Assembly (NCBI GenBank): GCA_025232375.1
Contig: CP060419.1
Location: 3,223,001 to 3,287,000, forward strand
Reading direction: 5' to 3'
Source: Pseudoxanthomonas sp. NC8
GTDB taxonomy: Bacteria > Pseudomonadota > Gammaproteobacteria > Xanthomonadales > Xanthomonadaceae
Length of the DNA stretch: 64,000 nucleotides
The position numbers and the translations under genes are program-made. The notes beneath the pieces were generated by a model. That model had not been told where the DNA came from, ran no database searches, and saw only the letters and a list, made by a program, of their open reading frames with translations. Position 1 is the first letter of the stretch. Each line of letters opens with the position of its first letter. Of the stretch, positions 55,060-64,000 are shown piece after piece.

Positions 55060-55080
55060 GGCCCGCAGTGGCGGGCCTTT
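55060..55080 (+). terminator. short hairpin with T-tract upstream of the porin gene
   Basis: GGCCCGC (55060-55066), loop AGTG, GCGGGCC (55071-55077), then TTTCC. It lies about 150 bases before the porin ATG and could be an attenuator in the leader or a terminator of an upstream short transcript. Confidence 0.4.
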
Positions 55081-55225
55081 CCGGCCCGCACCCGGCGGCT
55101 TCGACTAATGGCGAATAGGCGCTCCCGCCGGGCCGTGCGCAGTCTGCGGCCAGAGGCGGCGCGTGCGGCGCGGCCCTTCGACCGGCAAATACCCGTCTTC
55201 ATCACAACGAGGGAGAGAGAGGGGC

Positions 55226-56633
55226 ATGAACAGACATCCATCCAGGCTGATGCGACGGCCGCTGGCCACGGCGCTGCTGGTGGCGCTGCTGGCACCGGGT
55301 GCGGCGCTGGCGGAGACCGCCAAGGAGAGAGCGCTCGAAGCGCGCGTGGCCGAACTGGAACGCCAGGTCCAGCTGCTGCTGTCGACCCAGCAGCAACAGC
55401 AGTCGCAGATCGCCACCACCCAGCAGCAGGTCACCGCGGTGCAGGGCGCGCAGGCGGCGGCGCCCGCGGCACCTGCCGCACCGGCCGGCAAGCAGCCGAT
55501 CCGGGGCACCACGATCATGACCGCGGCCAATCCGGGGACCGCGTTCTCCTACGGCGGCTTCATCAAGCTGGATGCGATGACCACCGATACCAGCGACGGC
55601 CGCATCGCCGACGGCTCGTCGGGCCGCCTGTTCTACGTGCCCGCCACCATTCCGGTCGCCGGTGCCAGCGCCGACGGCGGCGATCCGTACACCGATTTCC
55701 ACGCGCAGTTCTCCCGGTTCTGGCTCAGCGCCGACCACGTCACCGACGGCGGCGACAAGCTCAAGGCCTACGTGGAGATGGACTTCTTCGGCGGTGGCAG
55801 CAATGCCCTGGCCGGCAACGAGATCGCCACCAATACCTATGCGGTCACCCTGCGCCAAGGCCTACGTGAGCTGGAACAACTGGCTGGCCGGCCAGACCTG
55901 GTCGAACTTCCAGGACGTGGCCGCCCTGCCGGACGCGGTGGATTTCGTCGGCGTGACCGACGGCACCGTGTTCGTGCGCCAGGCCTAGGTCCGCTACATC
56001 AGCGGCCCGTGGTCGTTCGCGCTGGAGAATCCCAATACCACCGTGCAGGCCTACGCGCCCAACGCACTGGCGGCCGGCGCGCGCACCACCACCGGCGACA
56101 ACAGCGTCCCCGACCTGACCGGTCGCTACAACATGAAGGGCGACTGGGGCCACCTGTCCGTCGCCGCCCTGCTGCGCCAGTTCAAGTCGGCCGGCAACAC
56201 CGACAACGGCGCGGCGGTCAGCGTGTCGGGCAAGTTCAACCTCGGCAGCAGCGACGATATCCGTTACATGGCCAACTATGGCAGCGGCATCGGCCGCTAC
56301 ATGGCCTTCGGCCCAGGCAGCGACGTGATGCAGGACGCCAGTGGCGACATCGACGCCTTGAACGGCTGGGGCGGCTTCGTCGCATGGCGGCATGTGTTCA
56401 GCCCCAAACTGCGCGGCAACCTGATGTACTCTGCGGCGGCCTTCGACAACGACGTCGCGCTCGTCGGCTGGGGAGTCACCGAGCGCTCGCAGTCCTACCA
56501 CGCCAACCTGATCTACACGCCGTTCCCGAAGCTGGATATCGGTGCGGAAATCGGCTGGGGACAGCGCTCGCTCGAGGATGCGCGCGAAGGCGACCTGAAG
56601 CGCGTGCAGACGCACGTCAAATACAGTTTCTAA
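55226..56633 (+). CDS. DcaP-like outer-membrane porin (frameshift and in-frame stop)
   Basis: Trimeric porin of the DcaP family, which passes dicarboxylates and similar anions. Signal peptide of 29 residues (PLATALLVALLAPGAALA). The mature N-terminus is a coiled coil with a poly-Gln stretch (LEARVAELERQVQLLLSTQQ, residues about 37-56), then the beta barrel starting TAFSYGGFIKLDAMTTDTSD. The frame shifts at 55857 (CGCCAGGCC read as CGCCAAGGCC) and continues AYVSWNNWLAGQTWSNFQDV. A TAG at 55986 replaces Gln in VRQAQVRYISGPWSF (CCCAGG read as CCTAGG). From 56043 it is open to the final VQTHVKYSF. It is followed 15 bases later by an MFS gene. Confidence 0.9.
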
Positions 56634-56648
56634 GGGAGGGGATCCACA

Positions 56649-58314
56649 ATGAGTTCGACGACGATCCAGCAGTCGCCAACGGGCGAACTGAGCAAGGGCC
56701 ACAAGAAGATCATCTTCGCCTCGAGCCTGGGCACGGTCTTCGAGTGGTACGACTTCTACCTGTACGGGTCGCTGGCGGCGATCATCGCCAAGCAGTTCTT
56801 CAGCGGGGTCAACGAGACCACCGGCTTCATCTTCGCCCTGCTCGCGTTCGCCGCCGGCTTCGCCGTGCGTCCGTTCGGCGCGGCGTTCTTCGGCAGCCTC
56901 GGCGACCGCATCGGCCGCAAGTACACGTTCCTGGTCACGATCGTGATCATGGGCCTGTCGACCTTCATCGTCGGCATCCTGCCCACCTACGCCAGCATCG
57001 GCGTGGCCGCGCCGATCATCCTGATCCTGCTGCGGCTGGCGCAGGGCCTTAAGACTGGGCGGTGAGTACGGCGGCGCGGCCACCTACGTGGCCGAGCACG
57101 CACCGCAGGGCAAGCGCGGCCTGTACACCAGCTTCATCCAGACCACCGCCACGCTCGGCCTGTTCCTGTCGCTGCTGGTGATCCTGGGCTGCCGGCTGTC
57201 GCTGGGCACCGAGGCGTTCGAGGTATAGGGCTGGCGCATTCCGTTCCTGGTCTCGATCGTGCTGCTGGGCGTCTCGGTGTGGATCCGCCTGCAGCTGAGC
57301 GAATCGCCGCTGTTCCAGCAGATGAAGTCCGAGGGCAAGGGCTCGAAGAAGCCGTTCCGCGACAGCCTCCGGGGCGCCAACCTGAAACTGATGCTGCTGG
57401 TCCTGCTCGGCGCCACCGCCGGTAAGGCATGGTGGTCTGGTACGGCGGCCAGTTCTACTCGCTGTTCTTCCTGACCCAGGCGCTGAAGGTCGACGGCACC
57501 ACCGCCAACCTGCTGATCGCCGGCGCGCTGGCGCTGGCCACGCCGTTCTTCATCTTCTTCGGCTGGCTGTCGGACAAGATCGGCCGCAAGAAGATCATCA
57601 TCGCCGGCTGCCTGCTGGCGGCGCTGACCTACTTCCCGCTGTTCAAGGCGCTGACCCACTACGCCAACCCGGCGATCGAGGAAGCGCGAGAGAGCTCGCC
57701 GGCGATCGTGCACGCCGACCCGTCGACCTGCTCGTTCCAGTTCGATCCGGCGGGCGTGCGCAAGTTCACCAGCTCCTGCGACATCGCCACCGCGGCGCTG
57801 ACCAAGGCCGGCGTGCCGTACACGGTGCAGGCCGCGCCGGCAGGGCTCCTGGCCCGCGTCGAAGTCGGCGGGCAGACCGTGGATTCCTACGAGGCCACCG
57901 GCCTGTCCAAGGACGAAGCCAAGGCCAAGGCGGCGGAACTGGCACCGACCCTGAAGGCGACGCTGACTGCGGCCGGCTACCCCGAGAAGGCGGATCCGGC
58001 GCGGATCAACATCCCGATGACGCTGGCCATCCTGTGGGTGCTGGTGATCTACGTGACCATGGTCTACGGGCCGATCGCCGCGTTCCTTGGTCGAGCTGTT
58101 CCCGACCCGGATCCGCTACACCTCGATGTCGCTGCCGTACCACATCGGCAACGGCTGGTTCGGCGGCTTCCTGCCGGCCATCTCGTTCGCCCTGGTCGCC
58201 GGCACCGGCAACATGTTCGCCGGCCTGTGGTATCCGATCACGATCGCGGTGATGACGGTGGTGATCGGCACGCTGTTCCTGCGCGAAACCAAGGACGTGG
58301 ACATCGCGAAGTAA
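56649..58314 (+). CDS. MFS metabolite:H+ symporter (MHS family), frameshifts and one stop
   Basis: Twelve-helix MFS transporter of the ProP/MHS type. Start MSSTTIQQSPTGELSKGHKK, helix 1 block SLGTVFEWYDFYLYGSLAAI, A-motif GSLGDRIGRKYTFLVTIVIM, then GLALGGEYGGAATYVAEHAP across a break near 57047 (read GLKTGR). A TAG at 57226 replaces Trp of EVWGWRIPFL. A break near 57422 (GGCCAGGCGG read as GGTAAGGCATGG) precedes VVWYGGQFYSLFFLTQALKV, and another near 58088 precedes VELFPTRIRYTSMSLPYHIG. An extracytoplasmic insert of about 100 residues with two Cys (ADPSTCSFQF, TSSCDIATAAL) lies in the C-terminal half. It likely imports a carboxylate admitted by the DcaP porin. Confidence 0.88.
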
Positions 58315-58354
58315 AAAGCTCCAGCCTGCCGGTGCGGCGGCGCCGGCACTCCCG

Positions 58355-58385
58355 ACGCCGGCCCTTGCGAGGGCCGGCGTTTTTC
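58355..58385 (+). terminator. intrinsic terminator after the MFS gene
   Basis: A 10-bp stem ACGCCGGCCC / GGGCCGGCGT with a 6-base loop (TTGCGA) followed by TTTTTC. It is 40 bases after the MFS stop and just before the convergent O-antigen-ligase stop at 58390. Confidence 0.88.
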
Positions 58386-58389
58386 GTTT

Positions 58390-59656
58390 CAGGGGCGCGG
58401 GCCGGAACCGCCGCGTGGCGGCCAGCGTGCCTCGCGCAGCGCCATCCCCTGGGAGCAGTCCACCGAAGGCGGAATACACGCTGACCGTGGTCTGGTGGGC
58501 GAACATCGACTGGGTCAGCCCGCACAGTACGAAGATCACGACCAGCATCGCACCGGCCGATGCAGCGCCGCGCAGGCGACCCTGCTCCACCCCCGCCGCA
58601 GGCGCAGGAACAGCCACAACGGAATGCCATAGAGCAGGACCAGCGCCAGCACGCCTGGCACGCCCATGGTGGCGGCCCATTCGGCGAGGTCGTTGTGGGC
58701 GTGGCCGAGATGGCAGCGCGGGACGTCCCGCGCCGCATCGCCGCGGCAGGCCGGAAGCCGCTGCATGGCCTTGGTCGAATTCGCCGAAGCCCACTCCCGT
58801 CCAGGGCGCATCGGCGAAGGCGCCGGCCGCCACCTGCAACCGCTCCAGGCGCGCACCGGCGGACGAATTGTGGTCGCCGTGGTCCATCCGCTCGAAATCG
58901 CTGCGCAGTTCCGACAGGCGCATCTGCTGGGTCAGGGCCGGGACCGAGGCGAGCAGCACGATGCCGCAGGCCACGACGCCGCCGAACAGCAGCGCGCGGC
59001 TGCGGCGACTGCGCCAGGCGCTGCCGACCACCATCACCAGAAGGACCAGCAATCCGGGCCAGGGTCCGCGGCTGCCACTGAGCAGGATGGCCAGCACGCC
59101 CAGCGCCAGTCCGAGCGCCGACCAGCGCCAGCTGCGCGGCGGCCGGCAGAAGACCACCACGATCATCAGCACCAGGACCACGTCGGCGAAGACGATCTCG
59201 TTGGTCCAGCCACCGGCGCGGCTCGCACCGGCCATCACCTGGGCCAGCGCCAGTGCGGCCGCGGTCAGCAATCCGGCCAGCGCGCCGCGCCACAGCATCG
59301 CCTGCGGTGGATTCATGGCCCTGCGCCTGGGCCATCGCCCGGGGCAGGACCAGCAGCCGGTCGCGCCCGGCGATGGTCTGTTCCGAACCCGCCAGCTGGA
59401 TCGAGGCCAGCGCCACCAGCAATGGCCCGATGGCGGCCAACGCCACCACCTGCCATGGCCAGCCGATCTCGCGGGTGGCCCGGGCCACGCGCAACGGCAC
59501 CAGCAGGGTCGAAGCGAGCAGCAGCAGGCCGAAAGGCAACAGCCCCTTGGGCAGGCTGAGGGTGAGTGCAGGCAGGCACCACAGGGCCAGCGCCGCGCAG
59601 GCCGAAGCCCAGCGCGGCCGGAAGTCCACCTTGTTGTGCGAGTGCGTCCCGTCCAT
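58390..59656 (-). CDS. O-antigen ligase/polymerase (Wzy/WaaL-like) membrane protein, frame broken
   Basis: About 420-residue polytopic membrane protein of the O-antigen ligase superfamily. The start MDGTHSHNKVDFRPRWASAC at 59656 is followed by helices ALALWCLPALTLSLPKGLLP and VVALAAIGPLLVALASIQLA, then (after a break near 59325) MLWRGALAGLLTAAALALAQ and LGVLAILLSGSRGPWPGLLV, with the GSRG periplasmic-loop start typical of the PF04932 domain. The large loop contains VGFGEFDQ and, after a break near 58765, GHAHNDLAEWAATMGVPGVL, the conserved His/Asn segment. Breaks are also near 58575 and 58445. It follows the ArnT-like gene on the same strand and probably ligates or polymerises surface glycan. 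Confidence 0.82.
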
Positions 59657-59727
59657 TGCGATCCAGTGGCAGCTGGCGCATGTTCCGGAAGGTTCCCGGA
59701 ACAGGTGCTGAGCCGACCGGTCCTTCC

Positions 59728-61442
59728 TCAGTCCCTCTCGCGGCCCTGCTCGGCGTCCGCGCGGGCCCGTTCCTCCGCCGTCGCCGTGCACGGCCCGGTC
59801 ACCGCCTGGCGGGACCAGCCACCAGCGACGCCGGTTCGAGATGCCGGCCAGTTCGATCCGGCCGCGGTCGATGCAACCCTCCAGCGCGCCTTCCTGCACC
59901 AGCAACCAGCGCCCCGGTACCTGCGCCTGCCACGCCACGCCAAGGCCCAGCTGCGATTCCAGGCCTGCTTGAAACCGAAGTCCGCCACCGGACGGTCAGC
60001 CATCAGCATGTTCTGCTCCTTCCATGCCATAAGGCCGAGCTCGGCCCCGGGCCCGATCCGCGCGCCGGCCGCCGCCATTGTCCCGCGCGCGGAGCTGGCA
60101 TCGTTCAGGAGTGGGTAGCCGATAAGGCCGTAGGCCACCCACAGGCCGCCCAGCGTCGCCAGCAGCGGCGTCGCCGGACGGTGGCGGAATCCCAGCACGC
60201 ACGCCACGCCCGGGTACCGACCATGGGAGCATCCAGCCCACGGCGTGGATTGCAGCGGGATCCAGGCCGCGCTGGGCTTCCAGTTTCGCGACCAGCGAAC
60301 CGCCGCCGTGCAGCAGTGAGGCGCCCCCGCCGAGGAACAGCACGGCAAGCAGCACGGTCAACCCCAGCAGCAGCACGCGCGCCACGCGCCTGCGCAGCAA
60401 TCCCGGCAGCAGGGGCGCCAGCGCCAGGCACATCATCGGCAGCGCCGGCATGATGTAGACGTCGCGCTTGCCGGCGGGAATGGAGAAGAACACCAGCACC
60501 ATAAGGCCCCATATAGGCCAGCGGCAGCAGGTAGCGCGCGTCGCGCCGCTTCAGCCGCCGCCATATAGGCCGGCAATGCCCGGGGCAGTGCCAGCACCGG
60601 CGGGATCCACATGCTCAGCATCACCCCCAAGGTGGTACCAGACCGGCTGGTGGTGGTCCCAGGACTGGGAGTACCGTTTGGCGGTCTGCCGGAACAGGAT
60701 GTCGTGGAGATAGGCCCGGTACTCGGGCAGCTCGCGCGACAGCGCCGCCGCCAGCACCGGCACCAGCCACAGCGACACGGCGACCACGAACGCCAGCGGC
60801 CCCAGCCAGAAGCGCGGATCACGCGCGTGCAGCCGCACCCGCGGCCAGCCGCGCACCGAGGCGATCGCCGCCGGCAGCAGCATCAGCAGCGCGATCGCGC
60901 CCACGCCCTTGGTGATGGTGCCAAGCCCGGCGGCGAACCAGCCCAGCGTCCACCAGCGCCAGTCCCCGCCCAGCAGCAGGTGGCGCAGCAGGCCGTAGTT
61001 GGTAAGGGGTGATGAAGAAGGTGACCAGCGGGTCGATCTGCGCCTTCTTCGCCCTAAGGTGAACTGGAACGCGAACAGCAGCGCCCGGGCCGCGTACAGG
61101 CCGACCTGGCGGGTCCACAGCCGGCGGCCCAGGTCGTGCACGCACCACAGCGTGCCCAGCGCCGCCAGCAGCGAGGGCAGCAGGAACGCGACCCGCCAGT
61201 TGCCGAAGACGGTGTGGAAGGCCGCCTGCAGCCACATCAGCATCGGCGGCTTGTCCGAATACAGTTCGATCCCGCGGTGCGGGAACAGCCAGTCGCCGCT
61301 CTCCACCATCTGTTTGGCGACCAGCGCGAAGCGCGGTTCGTCGGCCGGCCAGGATCGCGAAGGCCAGGCCTGCGCCCAGCACCAGCAGCGCGGTGATCCA
61401 GAACAGCCAGGCGTCTCGGTTGCGCGGGGCGGGGGTCAGCAT
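59728..61442 (-). CDS. ArnT-like glycosyltransferase, GT-C/PMT family (frame broken)
   Basis: Large membrane glycosyltransferase using a polyprenyl-phosphate sugar donor, about 570 residues. The start [20 protein letters not shown] at 61442 leads, after a break near 61347, to the catalytic loop [20 protein letters not shown] (Asp/Glu of the first periplasmic loop) and [20 protein letters not shown]. Helices follow ([40 protein letters not shown]). The segment [20 protein letters not shown] is typical of ArnT/PMT proteins. Breaks also near 61055, 61005, 60628, 60550, 60505, 60225 and 59925. The substrate (lipid A or other glycan) is unknown. The C-terminal soluble domain ends at a TGA at 59728. 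Confidence 0.82.
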
Positions 61443-61463
61443 GGGCGGGATGGTAGCCGGCGG

Positions 61464-62834
61464 TCAGTCGGACTTTCGTAGGCGAGCGTAGAAGAAACCG
61501 TCCATCCCGTCCTCGCCCGGCAGGCGCTGGCGACCGGCGCCGGCGGCATGGCCGAATGCTTCCGGCAGCGGGCTGGCCAAGGCACTGGCGGTACGCGCCA
61601 GGAAGGCCTCCACCTGCGCGGCGTTCTCTTCCGGCAGGATCGAACAGGTGGCGTACAGCAGCACGCCACCGGGGCGCAGCAGCGGCCAGACTGCATCAAG
61701 CAGCCGCGCCTGCGCATGGACCAGCGCGGACAGGTCCTCCTCGCGCCGGTGCAGGAGGATGTCGGGCTGGCGCCGGACCACGCCGGTGGCCGAGCACGGG
61801 GCATCGAGCATGATCGCGTCGAAGCTGAAGCCGTCCCACCACAGCGCCGGCATCGTCGCGTCGGCCACGCGCACCTGCACGCGTCCGTTCGGACCGGCCT
61901 CGAGCAGGCCGGAGCGGCGCAGGTTGTCCTCGATCCGCGGCAGCCGGCGCGGATCCACGTCCAGCGCCAGCAGTTCCAGCGCCGGGTCGCGTTCGAGCAG
62001 GTGCGCGGCCTTGCCGCCGGGCGCGGCACAGGCGTCGAGGACGCGCGCGCCGGGCTCGGCGGCCAGCGCTTCGAGCGCCTGCTGCGCCGAACCGTCCTGC
62101 ACGGCCACCGCAGGCCTTCGTCAAAGTAAGGCAGCGCCGTCACCGGCACCGGCATGTCGAGGCGCAACGCATCTTCCAGGCGCGGGTCGGTGGCGCTGTC
62201 GATGCCGGCCTCCTCCAGTCGCGCCCGGTAGGCATCGCGGGTGATCCGCAGACGGTTCACCCGCAGCCACAGCGGGGCCGCCTGCGCGCTCGCCGCGAAC
62301 ACCGCGGCCGCCTGCGCCGGCCACGCGGACTCGACCCGGCCACGCAGCCAGTCCGGTAAGGCCGCGGCCGGATCGGCCGGCGGAAGCCCTCCCGCTGTGC
62401 GCGGCGCAGCAGCGCATTGACCAGTCCGGCCTGGTGCGGGCGGCCCAGCGCGCGCGTGGCCTCCACGGTGGCATCCAGCGCCGCATGCGCCGGCAGCTGC
62501 AAGGCGTCGAGCTGGGCACAGCCGGCCAGCAACAGCGCCAGCAGCGGGCCGTCGTTCGCGCCCGGCGGCTTCTGCAGCCAGCCGCGCAACGCCGGCATGT
62601 AACGATGACGACCACGCAGGGCGGTGAAGGCGATCGCCTCCAGCAGTGCGCGGTCGCGGGCATCGGACAGCCGCGGCAGCGCACCGGCCAGCTCCGACTT
62701 CAACGAACGTCCGCGATGCACGACCGCATCGAGCACCTGTGCGGCCAGCAGGCGCACCTGCACACCGGGCGCCAGCGGACGGCGTTCGGCGTCGCCTGGA
62801 CGCGGGGCCGGTCGGGGGAACGGGGTCCGGACAC
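61464..62834 (-). CDS. rsmB: 16S rRNA m5C967 methyltransferase RsmB (frame broken)
   Basis: NusB-like N-terminal RNA-binding domain ([20 protein letters not shown], then [37 protein letters not shown]) joined to a SAM methyltransferase domain. Motifs are [20 protein letters not shown] (SAM loop), [20 protein letters not shown] (Cys of motif IV) and [20 protein letters not shown] (catalytic Cys of motif VI). Breaks are near 62815, 62385 and 62118. The GTG at 62834 lies one codon after the fmt stop; the first 20 residues are uncertain because of the first break. The order def-fmt-rsmB is conserved in gammaproteobacteria. Confidence 0.93.
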
Positions 62835-62837
62835 CGG

Positions 62838-63760
62838 TCAGCCGCCCCGTGCCAGGTCGCGACGTGCGTTGAGCCAGTCGGCCGCGGTGATCGCCCGGCC
62901 GCCCTCGCGCTGGACCACGCGCAGGCGCAGCACGCCGTCGCCGCATGCGATGTCGATGCCATCGCGGCCGGCCGCCAGCAGCGTCCCCGGCACAGCGGCG
63001 TGGACAGCCGCGACCGGCACCGCGCCATGGATGCGCAGGCGCTCGCCGGCGACCGGGGCTTCGGCCACCGTAAAGGATTGAACGCGCGCACGGTGCGGGC
63101 CAGTTCATCCGCCGGACGATGCCAGTCGAGGCGTGCCTCGGCCTTGTCCAGCTTGTGCGCGTAGGTGACGCCATCCTCCGGCTGCGCCTGCGGCAGCGGA
63201 TGGATGCCGGCACGCAGCAGGCCCAGGCCGTCGGCAAGCACCTGTGCGCCCAGCTCGGTAAGGCGGTCATGCAGCTGGCCGCCGGTTTCCTCCGGCCCGA
63301 TCGGCGTGCGCTGCTCCAGCAGCACCGGGCCGGTATCGAGCCCTGCCTCCATCCGCATCAGGCCGACCCCGGTCTCGGCATCGCCGGCCTGGATCGCCCG
63401 CTGGATCGGCGCGGCGCCGCGCCAGCGGGGCAGCAGCGAGGCATGCACGTTCCAGCAGCCGTGGGTCGGAATGGCCAGCACCGCGCGCGGCAGGATCAGG
63501 CCGTAGGCGACCACCACCATCAGGTCCGGGGCCAGTGCGCGCAACGCCTGCCGGGATTCGGCGCCGCGCAGCGTCTCCGGCTGCAGGACCGGAATGCCGC
63601 GGGTGACGGCTTCGAGCTTGACCGGCGAAGCGGTAAGGCCGCGGCCGCGACCGGCGGGCCGGTCCGGCTGGGTGTAGACGGCCACGACTTCGTGGTGCCG
63701 CGCGGCCGCGCGCAGCGAAGGCACCGCGAATTCGGGGGTGCCGGCGAACACGATCCTCAT
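62838..63760 (-). CDS. fmt: methionyl-tRNA formyltransferase (one frameshift)
   Basis: Formylates initiator Met-tRNA using 10-formyl-THF. The start [20 protein letters not shown] at 63760 is canonical. The catalytic block is [20 protein letters not shown] (Asn/His/Asp core with NVHASLLP), then [20 protein letters not shown]. The linker and C-terminal tRNA-binding OB fold continue [20 protein letters not shown] after a break near 63075 in the [14 protein letters not shown] segment (CCGTAAAGG lesion). The end is RRDLARGG at 62838. Repaired length is about 307. It lies downstream of def and upstream of rsmB. Confidence 0.95.
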
Positions 63761-63900
63761 CGGGCCAGTCTCATCGGATCAGGAACTCCATCGTCCCGCG
63801 CTGCCACGGGCATCACGGCGGAAAGCGCCGGCGCGAGCGTCGGCGCGTGGTAAAGGCGGGAACGGGTGCACGGCCGGACCGGTCGCGCGCCGGGCGTGGT

Positions 63901-64000
63901 TCAGGCCGCGTGCTTGCGCTGCTTGGACAGCTTCTTGCGCACCATCTCGCGCTTGAGCGGCGAAAGGTAGTCGACGAACAGCTTGCCTTCCAGGTGGTCC
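63901..64000 (-). CDS. def: peptide deformylase, C-terminal fragment at window edge
   Basis: The last 32 codons of a peptide deformylase: [20 protein letters not shown] and then [12 protein letters not shown] before the TGA at 63901. DHLxGxLFVDxLSPLKR is the conserved end of motif 3, whose zinc ligands (HExDH) lie at or just beyond the window edge; the visible DH belongs to it. It is followed by fmt and rsmB on the same strand after a 140-base gap, the usual def-fmt-rsmB operon. The start and catalytic Cys/Glu are outside the window. Confidence 0.93.
   Translation of the reverse strand, partial: DHLEGKLFVDYLSPLKREMVRKKLSKQRKHAA

Larger units (their letters stand above)
54897..55225. other. 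intergenic control region between acs and the porin gene
   Basis: 329 bases between divergent genes. It holds the strong acs ribosome-binding site (54901-54911 on the minus strand), a direct repeat TGACGCAT (see separate entry), a short terminator-like hairpin at 55060-55080 and a GAGGGAGAGAGAGGGG purine-rich ribosome-binding site before the porin ATG. I see no convincing -35/-10 pair. Confidence 0.5.

Overview
The window is about 70 percent G+C bacterial chromosome. Its gene content and order (mreBCD-mrdA-rodA-mltB-rlpA-dacC near lipBA, dadA-alr with a divergent lrp, hslVU-xerC-DUF484-dapF, opgH-esterase-algZ-algR-hemC, def-fmt-rsmB, LytTR/AlgR signalling, GTAG-type REP hairpins) point to a gammaproteobacterium of the Lysobacteraceae/Xanthomonadaceae (Lysobacter, Luteimonas or Pseudoxanthomonas-like). 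This is inferred from recognised protein families and synteny; no database search was run. About 60 protein genes are described, most on the minus strand. I saw no rRNA, tRNA, CRISPR array, IS element or prophage.

Layout. 1-7.8 kb: rsmC (cut by the left edge), small conserved genes, an aldo/keto reductase, a HipA-like kinase overlapping a DUF3037 gene, and a subtilase/UPF0145 pair. 7.9-11.1 kb: the D-alanine catabolic operon dadA-alr with divergent lrp and a perfect operator-like palindrome. 11.1-13.5 kb: a REP hairpin pair and the tail-specific protease prc. 13.7-15.8 kb: lipA-lipB-ybeD. 15.9-17.8 kb: a secreted GH2 enzyme. 17.9-27.7 kb: the rod-shape and septal-ring gene run dacC-rlpA-mltB-rodA-mrdA-mreD-mreC-mreB. 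28-34 kb: a PfkB kinase, small secreted or membrane proteins, an M1 lipoprotein peptidase, ubiE and a nucleoside deaminase. 34-39.8 kb: hslU, hslV, a DUF3079 gene, xerC, DUF484, dapF, lptM, ybaN. 39.8-44.2 kb: tandem S9 peptidases. 44.3-52 kb: WYL regulator, hemC, algR, algZ, carboxylesterase, opgH. 52.2-58.3 kb: a response regulator cotranscribed with acs, divergent from a DcaP-like porin and an MFS symporter. 58.4-64 kb: O-antigen ligase-like and ArnT-like envelope genes, then rsmB, fmt and the end of def.

Functionally the window is dominated by cell-envelope construction (elongasome, lytic transglycosylase, LPS translocon factor, OPG synthesis, O-antigen ligation), envelope proteolysis, and carboxylate or alanine use under local regulators.

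Major caveat: roughly 40 of the genes, including ones essential in most bacteria (mrdA, rodA, mreC, dapF, fmt), are interrupted by one or more single-base frameshifts, and two by in-frame stops. The conserved protein can be followed across each break, and many breaks sit at CCAGG/CCTGG and create AAGG, TAAGG or CTAGG. I read this as a systematic consensus error (possibly from base modification) and not as real gene decay. Such genes are therefore annotated as full-length CDS, with break positions noted.
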